A DNA stretch of 64,000 bases, taken from Effrenium voratum (taxonomy: Eukaryota > Sar > Dinophyceae > Suessiales > Symbiodiniaceae). The stretch spans positions 62,001 to 126,000 of the forward strand of contig CAUJNA010000599.1 of the NCBI GenBank assembly GCA_963377175.1. Direction: 5' to 3'. Positions 44,701-56,700 of this stretch are shown in pieces. The position numbers were made by a program, and so were the translations under genes. Each line of letters starts with the position of its first letter. Within the stretch, counting starts at the first letter, position 1. The notes under the pieces were generated by a model that was not told the origin of the DNA, ran no database searches, and saw nothing but the letters and a program-made list of their open reading frames with translations.

Positions 44701-47700
44701 TTTGTATTGGTGGTTGATTCAGATATATTGGGTAGTGATGGGTTTTTTAAGTCTTGGTACTCTGAACTGGATGCGAAAGGTCATGCGTATGCATCTCCGC
44801 TTGGCAGATCTCTTGCTGCACTTGTTTCTCATTTTCCTCATTCCACCCATTCTTGCTGCCCTCTTTCACAAGCCTTCGGACAGCTACATTCTATTGGGAA
44901 CCCTCGTTCAGCATCAAAGTTTCGGATACAAAGCCTGGAGAATTCCGGGCACCAGGGGCATGCCCCGAGGGCTTGTGCTCGGGCCAGAGTCAAGCTGCAA
45001 CAGGCCAAGCTGGAAAGGTTCACAACAGCAATCCTGGACCATCGCAAGTCTCACGCACTCACACATGCCTCCAGCATTGGTCGAACAACGTTCTGCCAGC
45101 GCTGTTTGAGAAGCATCTTTGAGCGAGGGGTCGGCTTGGCCCATGCTGGGAAAGAACTGTCTGTCTGGACCCATGCAGGGCATGGACGCTCTTCCACAGC
45201 AGCCAACATGACGGCAGCAGGGTGCTCATCTATAAGGTTGCAACGGGGCCGTTTGGAGGCAATTCCTCCGAGTGGGGTCGCGAACTTGGATCATCAGTTG
45301 CTTCTTGAACCTCCCGAGCAAGTTCCAATTTCCCAAAGTCTCTTTTTAGGTCTGGCGGAAACTTCCCTTACATCCGAGAAGGGGCAACACGCAGGAAGGT
45401 CGATACATGAATAGGTCTTCGCTGGAAACAACGTGGACGCAATTGGCCCTGAGCCATGGTGGGGCCAAGTCTCTCAGCTCCTCCTCCGCATCCTCGTCCA
45501 TCTCCTAACCGGGACTGGGCTCTCGAGGCATGCCGGCTCCCGAATTGGTGGTTTGGCGGTTAAGGAGCAGTTTCCAATATACCCTCTGCAAGAACCAGGC
45601 TAGACGACCTTGGCCGAAATCCAAAAGCCTTGAGCATCTAAAAAAACATGGCAGGTTACGTATTGGGGTTCAACTGAGACCTAAAGACTGTCAAGTTCCT
45701 TCATGTTTGGCGGCGTACTCACCAAACAGGGTCGAGTACACAAATTGTTCTATCCCAGAGGCCGCGGGCGCCTTAAAAGGGAAACCAAACCCAGTCCCAG
45801 TCACCAGCTTAGCACTAGGTCCTCCAGTACAGAGGTGAGAATAAGGGTACCCTTTTTCTGTAGTCTATTTTAGCAAACGAACCCCCCCCCAAAAAAAAAT
45901 TAAAAAAAAAATGGTAAAAGAGCACTACTGGGGGACCTAAAGTAGGTCTCGTGGGTGGTCCCCGCTTGCGTCCCCGTTCCGCCTCCGCCATGGAGGTCAC
46001 GTCCTTGCCGCGCTGCTCTGCGAAGGTGTCAACCACCACCGCCACCACCAAATTCCTTCGAGTTCGACTTGATTTGGGCCGAATCCACGGAGTCGGTCGC
46101 GGATTCGCCGAATCGGACCGCCCTAATTGATCAATCTTTTGAAAGCCAAGTGACCCCTGGGAATGGCTCCGAGCTAATGGGGAAACCATGTGTACATATG
46201 GGGTTGTGCAAAATTACTTCGCCTGAAAACTGCCCTCCCGCCGCACTGCCGCGCCCGTTGTAAATCTACACGCAAGTTATCACTGGTGTTCGATCAATGT
46301 TTTTGCTTACTGGCCCTGCCGCATCTCTTCCGCCGCCCTTCCGCGTCTCTTCCGCGCACACACTGGGAGGCTCATGCCATGCAAGCCTGGAAATTCGGAA
46401 TACTAAACCGAATGCATGGGGTTTAGCACAACGCCCACTATATACGAATGGTCTCTGTCCCCCCAAACTGGCAACGCTTTGCTTTTGGTTCCCTTTTAAG
46501 CCAACCGAAAAGGGGTCCCGTCAAAACACAACACCCATGTTTATCCACCTATGCATGTGCAGTATTTATACATCTTGAACCACGGAGACGACCGAGTTTT
46601 TTGCTCAAAGCACAAACGTGGCAGTGGCTTCACGCACGCAATGCACAAATAAGTGCAGCGCAAAAGGGATTTAGATATTCAAAGCACTCCAAAGGAATGT
46701 CGCACTCCCCTTTTTGTTGGTATCCCAGCAAGGGGGTACGATCCATGATGCAGAAACATTTGCAACGCCTGGCTCCGAAATAAAGCGCATGGTTTGCTGT
46801 GCGCATTAGTGTCAATGGGTGGAGCGGGTGGGCAAGAAAACCCACACGCTGGAAAATATTGTTTTCAATGAATTGTGTCGTCCTTGCTCTTTGGGTCACA
46901 AAAGCCAATGCACAATTCTGACATATTATTATCGACGCTATGATTCCTTTTTGTTCTTCATGCGCCTAACCTCTGCGCACGGCGCAGAGAATCAAGGCGT
47001 GTTGGGTTGCACAGGCGTGCTTGACCTGAAAGAGCCTAGCCTCGGCCCGTTCCCTCTTTGTAGTTGTTATTCGGGCAGCCTGAAGACCCCAAAGAGGTCG
47101 CTGCCCTTTTTGGCCAAAGACATATCCACCGACAAGTTGAAGCACATATTGACTAACATGTGTACAGCCAGAGAAGGTGGGCGTCGATGTCTACATGCAT
47201 GTGTGACTCTTGAGTGTTGACAAAATGGCGGGACGCGAAAAGCTCACAACACCGACCGAGCTTCTCCACCAAACAATTTGACAAAACGGACGGAACAAAA
47301 CCAAACACTTCCAGTTTCAGCAAAAATTGGCATTCCGCCCCGTTGACCCCCACCCTTTTCTTCCCATGTTCACATCCGCTTGGCGAGGCGCAAGATCCCA
47401 AAGACGATGGACAGGTGGGACCCGATGAAGATGCCGGTAGCCCAAGGGTGTCGCTCGATCAAGGGCACGGCCACCTGGCCCCAGCTGTCGCCGGCCACCA
47501 CTGTCCTCAGTCAGACCAAGCCGGTAGCAAAACAGGAGCTCCCTAGACTCACTTTTTTGAGCGGATTGGCCACTACAAGTCCAAACTTGTTATTTACCAC
47601 TAGGATGTTCTGCCACAAAACTCTTAAAGTCCAGGAACTCAGGAATTGAGTAGAGGTCCGATTGAAACGTCAGGGGAAACCCAAGAATGAGCCGAAAAGG

Positions 47701-50700
47701 ACGAACATCGGAATCGACCCCTAAAGCTGCCTCCGGCAAGCCGAACGAGAAAAACCCTCAGTAGGTTGGGCCATGAGTCTTGTAGATCAAGAGGTTGGCC
47801 GACATCACGGATTGCATGGATCGGCTACAGAAGTCACAGCCGCCGAAGAGGCCTCACGCACAAAAACAAACTGAAGTAAGAAATCCCTAACTTAAGGACC
47901 TCCATCATGGGTAAGCTCGTTCTACCCAGCTTGACCCCAGCCGCTCGGGCTGACCGCAGCCACATGAGGATGTGTTTCAAAGACGTCTGCCCAGGTTTTG
48001 TTCCCTTGGGCTGTGCAGGGGTAGGACCCCACCAAGCCCTCACACTTCCCCAGCTGTTAAGGCCTGATTGTCGACCTTATTTCCCCAAATAACAGATGAG
48101 GCTTCTTGACCCCTACCTGCAGAGGGGGCATTCCCAATTGCGAAAATGTCACGCTGAGTCCGTTCTGCCTGTTCGGGCAGTAGCTGCAAGCCAAACGTGC
48201 GCGCCTTCTGAAAAGGCTTTCAGTGTGCTGCCGATATGTTTGACTCATTCACTCTGAACATGTGTGAAGATGCTGCCTGGTCCAATCCCAGGCATCAAAT
48301 GGGGTTAGGCCATGATCAGGTGGCAGCAAGAAAACAAACTAGGAGAACTACATTGAAAAATCCAACAGCAGGTCAATGCATGCAAGCATACGATGGACAC
48401 CACACGCAACAGCATCATGAGGACCACTTTTGATTGGCTTTTCACAAACAAGAGTGAACCGGCCGCGTGTTGGGGATTTTTTGGAACCCAAAACACAAAT
48501 CAAGACTATTTGACCCGAAAAAGACGCACTGCAAATTCACCCCCCTTTTTCCACGCCACATGCATTCCGGATGTTAAGGACTTCAACCCAAAGGTTGTCC
48601 TGCTATTTTTTAATTGGGTCAAAACCAAAAGCACAAGCTGCCCTATTTCTGCCTTTGCTTCTTGGTTGCGATTGGGCTCGCCCCACTGGACGTTTTACTC
48701 TCATGGCACCAACACAACCTCAGCATGCAAACACTTCGCTACTGTGACAAGGCTGCTGCTACAGGGCGGCTCTCTGCTTCAACAATTCATTCAAGTACTT
48801 GTTAAGAATGCATCTCGGCACGAAGCCAAGGAGGACATCTTCTATTGCCGAAACAGTCGCTAAAAACAACAATAGCTGGGCGCTCCCGTTCACAGCCCGC
48901 ACGACCGAACAAACATCAGCCTTTGAACATTTCTCTGACAGCCAAAGCCACCAAGCAGAATCAAGCTTGTCTCCCGAAATGACCAATGCTAATTCTGCAT
49001 TCTGAAGAATTGCTGGATCCGGATCAGTCAGCACTTGCCACCCCATAGCCGTCTCGCAACTCCAGACAGGCTGACTGGATAGGATTGGGATCGAGATAGA
49101 AAGGTGCTCCTACTCTCAACCTTGATCGGCCTAGGGCCAAATTTTAGCCAACCCTGCACCATCGCGAGCTCGTTCTACCATCAAATGAGCTCGCCGTAAA
49201 ATAAGCAGAAGATTAGTTCTCGATGGCCAGCTTACACCTTCGGGGCTGGTGGCCCAGAATTAAACAGGTGTCCCTCAACTTCCAACTTGTTGATCTTCAA
49301 CGGTGGCAATTTCACTGAAAACCAGTCAATTGCAACTTTTGAGGGGGAAATCCAGTGACCCAGAATCAGGCAATACTTGCTTATGGGTCCTGAAAAGATA
49401 CATCCGAAAACCACCTGGACTCTGATGCCCTGATTGGTGGATCCAAGTTTCGCAAGTGGTGGGAAAACATGCTATCAGTGATCCATACTTGACGCCAGGG
49501 AGGCAAACGAAAGCTAGCGTCCGCACAAGGGCAACCCCCCCCCCCACGCGTTATGTTCGTGAGTGTGCGTTTTCTACTTGAGCGGAAACGCAGCCTACAG
49601 TAGCATGAAGAGAAGACAACAAAATAATTAAAATTGAGCAAACCACAAGCGACCTGGTTGAATCGAAATGATCCTTCTTTGGACCAACAAGTTTTTCAAC
49701 AAGGTCTCAGAAAGACTACCCTGATCTGGACAACCGGGGGGGAACTAACCTACTAACAACGGTTCTGATCTTAGTAGCCCTGGAAAACATCGACTTACCA
49801 GGCTAATGTTGTAATAAACCCCTGGTTGAGTTTGATCGGGGAGTGTCCCCTTCCGGGGATTCAGAACTACTCACTTCTTGAGTGAGTTGGCCAAAAAAGT
49901 TCAATCTGTTTGCTTGCCGCTAAAACGGTCGTACCAAATGACTAAAGTTCAAGAACTCAGGAAGTGGGACTAAGATGGGCCTCCCCAAAAAGCAGCTCCG
50001 TAAAAGTGAGAAGTGGGCTAATGTTGACCCCATATTAATTAACCCCAGTTTATGAATAGGGCGAGTGTTCCCCTTGAAAGGTGATGATTCCCGGGGTTTG
50101 TTGGTATGGGGTCAACATCCCCTCAATTGCCCAAAGGACCCAAAAATACAAGGTTAACTTTTTGGGGTCATGACGACAATGGGAAAACCCAAAGGTCAAA
50201 AGGTCGGCTAAACACAAGACTTCCCCCGCCTTCGGAGGCCAACCTGGGCATCAGGGGATTCAGCAGCTCGACCGCCAGCATGGCCCAGGAGGTCATCACC
50301 ACGAAGCAGAAGAGGAAGGACCAGCACCTCACGAAGGCGCCGCATGGAAGGTAACTGAGGCGGGGGAGGGACCCATTATATTAATTAAGGACATGGGGGA
50401 CAGGGGGCAAGGGAACGAAAAGAAATCACAAGCACTTGTTCAACAAGGAAATCGGGGATAGGGAAGGACAAACAACATAAAAATAAGCGCTTGGTGACTG
50501 GTTTCCGGCATGCAAGTCGTACCTGGTGGGTTCATACCAGGGCTCAGTATGAACAGTTGCATCTTCCCGTTCACTCGCGTCACCAATAAGAGCCCGAATT
50601 CCTTCAGCCTCAACATCTGAAGCTGTGTAAAAAGTGAGATTGATATACACCAGTCAACACAGCAGTTGAGATCCAAGAAAAAAATGTCTCAGGCTATTTT

Positions 50701-53700
50701 CCATTCGTGTTCCTGAAAGAAGCACCGAATCATGTCCACAAAGGAACTCTTTAATGGACTCTAGACCATGGACAACCTGCCATTACACAGCAAGTACCTA
50801 GCTTAAAGGACCCAAAAGAGTTGTTGAAAGAATGGGGACGCTTCCAAGGTCCATGATTCCACCTCTGCTTCTCCTCATGGTCGTTGTCTTTGTTCGGACC
50901 CTGTCCGTATCCAACAGGGGTGGGGCCACCAAAGTCGCATCCAAACTGCCTCCTACCGACTCCAACCCTCCAAACAAGTCAGATCCTGAGTTGATAAGCC
51001 AATAAAACAAGTCGAAACTTTTAGTTTACAACCAAAAAAAGACCTTCCCAAACCCCAAACAGTCTTAAAAGTCCAGAAGCTCAGGGAGAAACAAAACAAG
51101 AATCATCCCTTGAGTTCAACTGAAATCAAAAGAAACTCAGGTGAGACCTCCCTACCCTTCCCACAACCCACTTCGCCGTCAGCCCGAGATGGATTTTTTG
51201 AACGGGCGGCAAGGTCTTGAAGCAGCTCGCCGTCATCTTCACCAGCTTCCGTAGCTCCTGCTCAATACGAGACCCACGGATTTCTTGGCTGGGAATAGGA
51301 CCCCGGCAAAAAACAACTTAAATATTTTCTGCCTGGTTCGTGGAAACCAAAGGGGACCCCAAACAAGCAAAACAAATCCCAAAGGGGAGCCCTTTCTGGG
51401 GAAGAGATGTCGATGGAAAAGGCGCCCGAGAAGCTGGCTTCGGTTCAATGGAAGACCCAAACACCTCCATTAGACCCCACTAACCGGTGTTTGGAGGTTC
51501 TCAAACCTGGCTGTAGGGCCCTACATTAATCGAATTGAAGCGTCTGGGTGGGCGAAGGGAAGCCTACGTTCACACAAGGAACGCAAACACAATTGTCTGG
51601 GGGAAACGAGGGCAATGATTTTTGTTGGACATTTTACAGGGGTGCAACCAAAAACAGGAAAGAAGGGGATTGCACCAATGCAGGCATGGCAGGCGAGAAT
51701 CGCATGCTTACCAACCCATGCTCGGATTTAGCCTCTTTCATCCAGGGTTCTTGGGGAGTTTCAACGTAAGATCCTTTCCATCTACCCCTGTCCCCAAACA
51801 AGACTGGCCCAATCCGACGGCCGAGGTTTTCGCGGAAAGCAAACCGGCCAGACTGGCCTTGCGACCCGATGCACAGGTTGCGATAAAGAGAGCAACAACG
51901 CTCCAAGACGCACTCCAAGGCCCAAAAAAGGCCCTTGGAATCTTTAGAAGAGGTTCTGACCGAGTTCGGAGAACCTTGAGAGCCAGGGCCCAGTGCTGGC
52001 CCAATGTTGCCTCTCCCGATGCACAAAGGCTAGGGGATGCGGAAAGATCTCCCTGGATCAGCCTGGGACAAGCCAAGGATAAGCCCCGGATAGGGTTTTC
52101 TTGAGGGTTTAATCGATGATGCCCCCCCAGGAATGACCAATGAAACCGCTTTACCATGCGCCACGAGTATTCATTGCTTCGCCCAACGCACAAAAACAAT
52201 ATGCACTGTTGCGACTCGACTCGGGACGGGTTTTCTGCTCCTTGAGCATAGCAAACTTCCGGAAGAGGCGGAAGAGCCGCATGATCCTCACCTCACTTCC
52301 ACGAATTGTTCACTTGCCTGAAGGACCCAAAAATGAAAGACTCACCAGGTTCTCTGGAATTTTCCGATGTTGACATATTCGGCTCTCCCCAAGCTCCGGT
52401 GTACCCAAGCTTGACCTCATTCGCCCTGCACTTCAAACGGATGCAACAAATCTCAGGAGCTTTTGGCTCCAAAGATCAAAACTGAACAAAGAAGCCACAA
52501 ACAAACGTTCAAATAGAAAATCCCAACATTCCCGGCCGCAGCAATAACAGGTGTGTTTTCCAAAGCATGCTACCACTTGAGTGTTCCACATCTCCCGAAA
52601 CAGATACCCCCAAAAAGTGATGCGTAGATGATGCCCTGATTTGTGCATTGCCTAGCTGACCAGTGCTTGTTTTTATTGTGTTCAGTGTTGTTTCATGCTT
52701 GTGTTTTCTTTTTCCGCTTTCCTGCTCTCAGCTGTTCTCTGTTTCTTGGTTAGAACTCCAAGAATCAACATTTCCTCACGAAGACGCACAGAACGTCCTC
52801 CGGATCCATCCGGATCCATCCGGATCCATCCGGATCCATCCGGTTGACGCCGTGGCGCCACCCGCAGCGTGCGCAGCACCGCGAAGCTGTCCAGCGAGAT
52901 CCCCGCGAAGCCCAGGCAGAGCCTCGGGACTCGGGACTCGGGAGCCGGAGTCTTGGCAGGGAACCCAAAACCAAAGACCAAAGACGAAAAACCATGGGGA
53001 GCTCTAAAAGGAACTCTAAAAGGAACTCTAAAAAGGGAAACAAAAAGGAACTCTAAAAGGAACGAGTTCTAAAAGGGAAGCAAAGGGAAACCAAAACAAC
53101 AAAAAATAAAGGGAACTCTAAGTGAAAATGTAAAGACAACTCTAAAGGAAACCAAAGACAACACCCAGGTCTAGACACTGTTGAACATGAAGACGTTGTG
53201 ACTGTTCCCCGGCACATCGCTTCTCACTCAAACTTGCTCTGAACGCTTGACCTGGCCGTTTCCTGTTCAAAAGCTGTAGCCCACCCAAACGTTCATGGAC
53301 CCTTCAAATAGGATTCTTCTGTCGCAAGCCTTTGGGTGGGTTTGGTTCCTTGCTGGTTTGGTTTCCTTAATGGAGGCCCTCTTCTAGCGACAGCCAAAAA
53401 GTCGCTTCGGTGCTTCAGCTTCCATGTTGAGTGATTGATGAGCCCAACAAGTATGGGACAGTATGGGGGTTCATCAATATTTACAATGGCTAACTGTTCA
53501 ACCATGTAGCGGGAACTATCATGTTTTTCGTGGGTTTTCCAACCAATGGTCATTTCATGTAAAGGACCTTTTGATCAACCCCCACATTTCATGTTCAAAG
53601 GGGCTGACCCCTTCTAGGACAGGCAAGCGACATCCTCAAATTACCCTCTCAATGGTTTGAAGCTTGAAGGGAACGCTCAAACACTTGAAGAGAAGCCTCA

Positions 53701-56700
53701 AACGTGTGAAGGGCGCCCTGAAAACTTGGGCAATGCTTAAGACTTGAAACCCGCCAAAAGACGCGTGCGGCCAACACCAACGCACCTCGGCGACTTTCGA
53801 TGGCCTGTTGAGGCTTCCGAGGGATCGCCGGAGGACCGAATTGCGACCTGCAACTCATGTTGAGAAAGCTCCCCCACAAATATGGGACCTGCACAAGGGC
53901 CCCTTGAAGGGGAAATGGGCGTTCATGGACTTGGTGCGCGTAGTTGCCTGTTTGCTGGCGCGAGGGGGATCATGGCAAGCCAAAGCTCTTGCCCCTTTCT
54001 GCCATAACTCGTATCCCCAAAAACGGTGAACAACAACATTCAAGGTCAAAGAGATGAACCAGGAAGGCTGGGTGAATGGAAAAACCGCCCTTTTGGGTGG
54101 TTGCACGTTTTTAGGGGACCCCCCCCCTTAAAAAAAAATGCGGCAAGTGCTGAACGGAGCAGCTGGACAAGCCCGGAGAGCACAATGAATGTGTCCAGCA
54201 GGTACCAGGCCTCCCACAACCCGAGGCAATGGCAGGGATTTCCCTGAAGGTTCCGGGTTTGGTTTGGGTCGGGGGGGGTCCATCCTGCTTGGTTTGGGTC
54301 CAAAAAACAGAGCAAAGTGGAGTAATAATGGAGGTTTAAGAAGAGGTTTGGGGGACAGCTGTAGCCCCCCCCCAAAACAAAAAGATGCGAAAGGGCTCAA
54401 GGGTCCTTTTGGAATTTAGGCAGATTTTCCAGCTCGGAGCGGCGTGACTCAAAACCGGCCTCCTGTAAGAACTCCTTCTGCTTGACAATGATGACGGCGA
54501 CCAGCTCTGTCATGTAAAGCGCCAAGCCTTAAATGAGCGAAACGCCAAATGCAACACACTGAGCTACTCACACCCATCCTGCAAACCAAAACCAATGCTT
54601 GAGACTGTCAGACAGGCCTGGTTGCAAGAATTGATTGCCACATGCAGGTGTTCACACTTCTGGGGGCAGGCTACTTATAGTTCACGGTGAATAATCTTGA
54701 CCTGCTACAAGTTCAAGAGGTGGATTTTAACTAGGCTGGACACCTCGCAGAAACCAGCCCGGTCAGGCACCAGCCTGTAGAGCCAAGCAGCACGCACCTG
54801 AGCAGAGCTCGATCCACAAGGGCGTGTCGACCCCCGCAGCTCGCAGGTCGATGTCAATGCAGGTGAGGATCAGGTCCACCACGATCACAACTCCGGTGAT
54901 GACATCGCAGTAGTTGGACTGCAAAATGACCTCGCCATGAATTTTAAGTTCACACGATAGCTTGCGATTGATCTTCAAACATCATCTCACCAAGAGAAAG
55001 CTTCATCCATTCTGGAAACCAGGGAACCAGGGGATGATGCTTCAACACGGCAAGAAGGAACACATAAGGAGCCCTGACAAATTTACTTTTATTATTTTCT
55101 TACATCGGTGGAAGAGCCATGGCACTTCTGGCCGCTTCTTGCTATTTCTTGTCAGCCTCAATCGCCCCTAGTGACCAATAGTGTCAGTCACGGCTGCGAT
55201 AGCTATCTCCCCTTGGCTGTGAATCAAAGGAGCTTTCGGGTTTCAGGGCACTCCACTCCAATGCATATCATCCCTGTTATCGTTACGAGCTCATGTGAAA
55301 ACAAGGTATTCCCCATTGCCTTGGTGCTTGGCGTCCACTGCCCATTTCCCCCTTTTTGCCGAATGTTTGCCCGGACAGAAGTTGGCGGCCAAAGATCCAA
55401 CTAAGAAGCAGACAAGTGGCACATAGTCTCAGTAGAGATCATGGGAAACCGTGAGAGTAACTAGTAAATGCTTTCGCTTGGCTGGATTGCTGGCAATGTC
55501 TAGCAATTGTGAGGCAAGTCTGTAATACGACTTCCTGGAATCTCTGCCCCTCGACCAGAGGGCAATCCTTACAAATGAGCTTCCCAGGTGTAAAGTGAGC
55601 CCTCAATGCGACGCATGCTGTGCAGATTAAAATGGGGCCCAACACCATCCAGTTTTGGACAATTCTCCTTTCCCCTCCAGATTGATCCAAACTTGCCAGA
55701 TATCCTGCTGAAGTGCCAAGCTACTTTGAGAGTTGGCTGAAGAACAAACTCTCTTGTGGGGCGTACCCTTTTTTGGAGTTCTCCTTTTGGCCCTCTCCCG
55801 CTTGCTTGCCACGCCTGCAGCTTGCCTTTCCACCCCTGGGGCGGAACCGGCGTTACGGTCCGCCGCAGGCGAACAAAGTGCAGGGAGGGTTGGCGTCGGC
55901 TCCTCTCGGCTTGGAACACGCCATCACGCCAATGGAGATTCATGGAGCCTAATGATAATTTACCCTTGTATGAGAAAAACAAGCTTTGCTTTTTGCAGCC
56001 CCCAACTAAAGATGAACAGAACCAACAACAAAAAAGCAAGAACTAAACACTGGCCAACAAAAGTGCGGGATATTATTCATTGACGTGCTAGCCTGGTGCT
56101 TGGTGCCTGGCATGCAAGTCACACTCAATCATCCTGGTGAACTCACTCCAGTGCTCCTAGACAAATTGCCTCGGCCTTCCCGAAAAGATGCGAAATTAAG
56201 TCCAAAAGCTTGGAAGGGAGTGAAGAATAAAAGGGCACCTGTTCATGGCATGGGCGTGTTCTGGCCGGGTGCTGATAGTGGCTCAGATATCTGGGGGCGA
56301 GGGTCATGTTTAGACTTGGAAAAGGACGCCCCGTGGCGCACCGCTTGCACGCGATGGCATGAAAGAGTTGGATCACTTAAAAAGTTCCAAAATCCCAGAA
56401 AGGAAATGGGAAGGGATGACTAGTTGGCAGTGATAGAAAATTCAAATACAGAAACCAAACAAGAAACACAAACACTTTAGACCAAATTTGTGGTGAGGGA
56501 TACCAAGGGAATGGAAGGACTTGTCCATCATTCCGATTCCCTTTCTCTGTACATCTTGGAAATTTAAATTCTCAAGCGTCACGTTCACCCCCCAAAACAC
56601 CCCTTCCCCCTGCATGATAGGTTTCTCAAACCTTTTTGACTCAAGCTATCTTGGCACTTACAACAACTTTTTGTCACCTTCTACAAACCCTCTTGTCCGC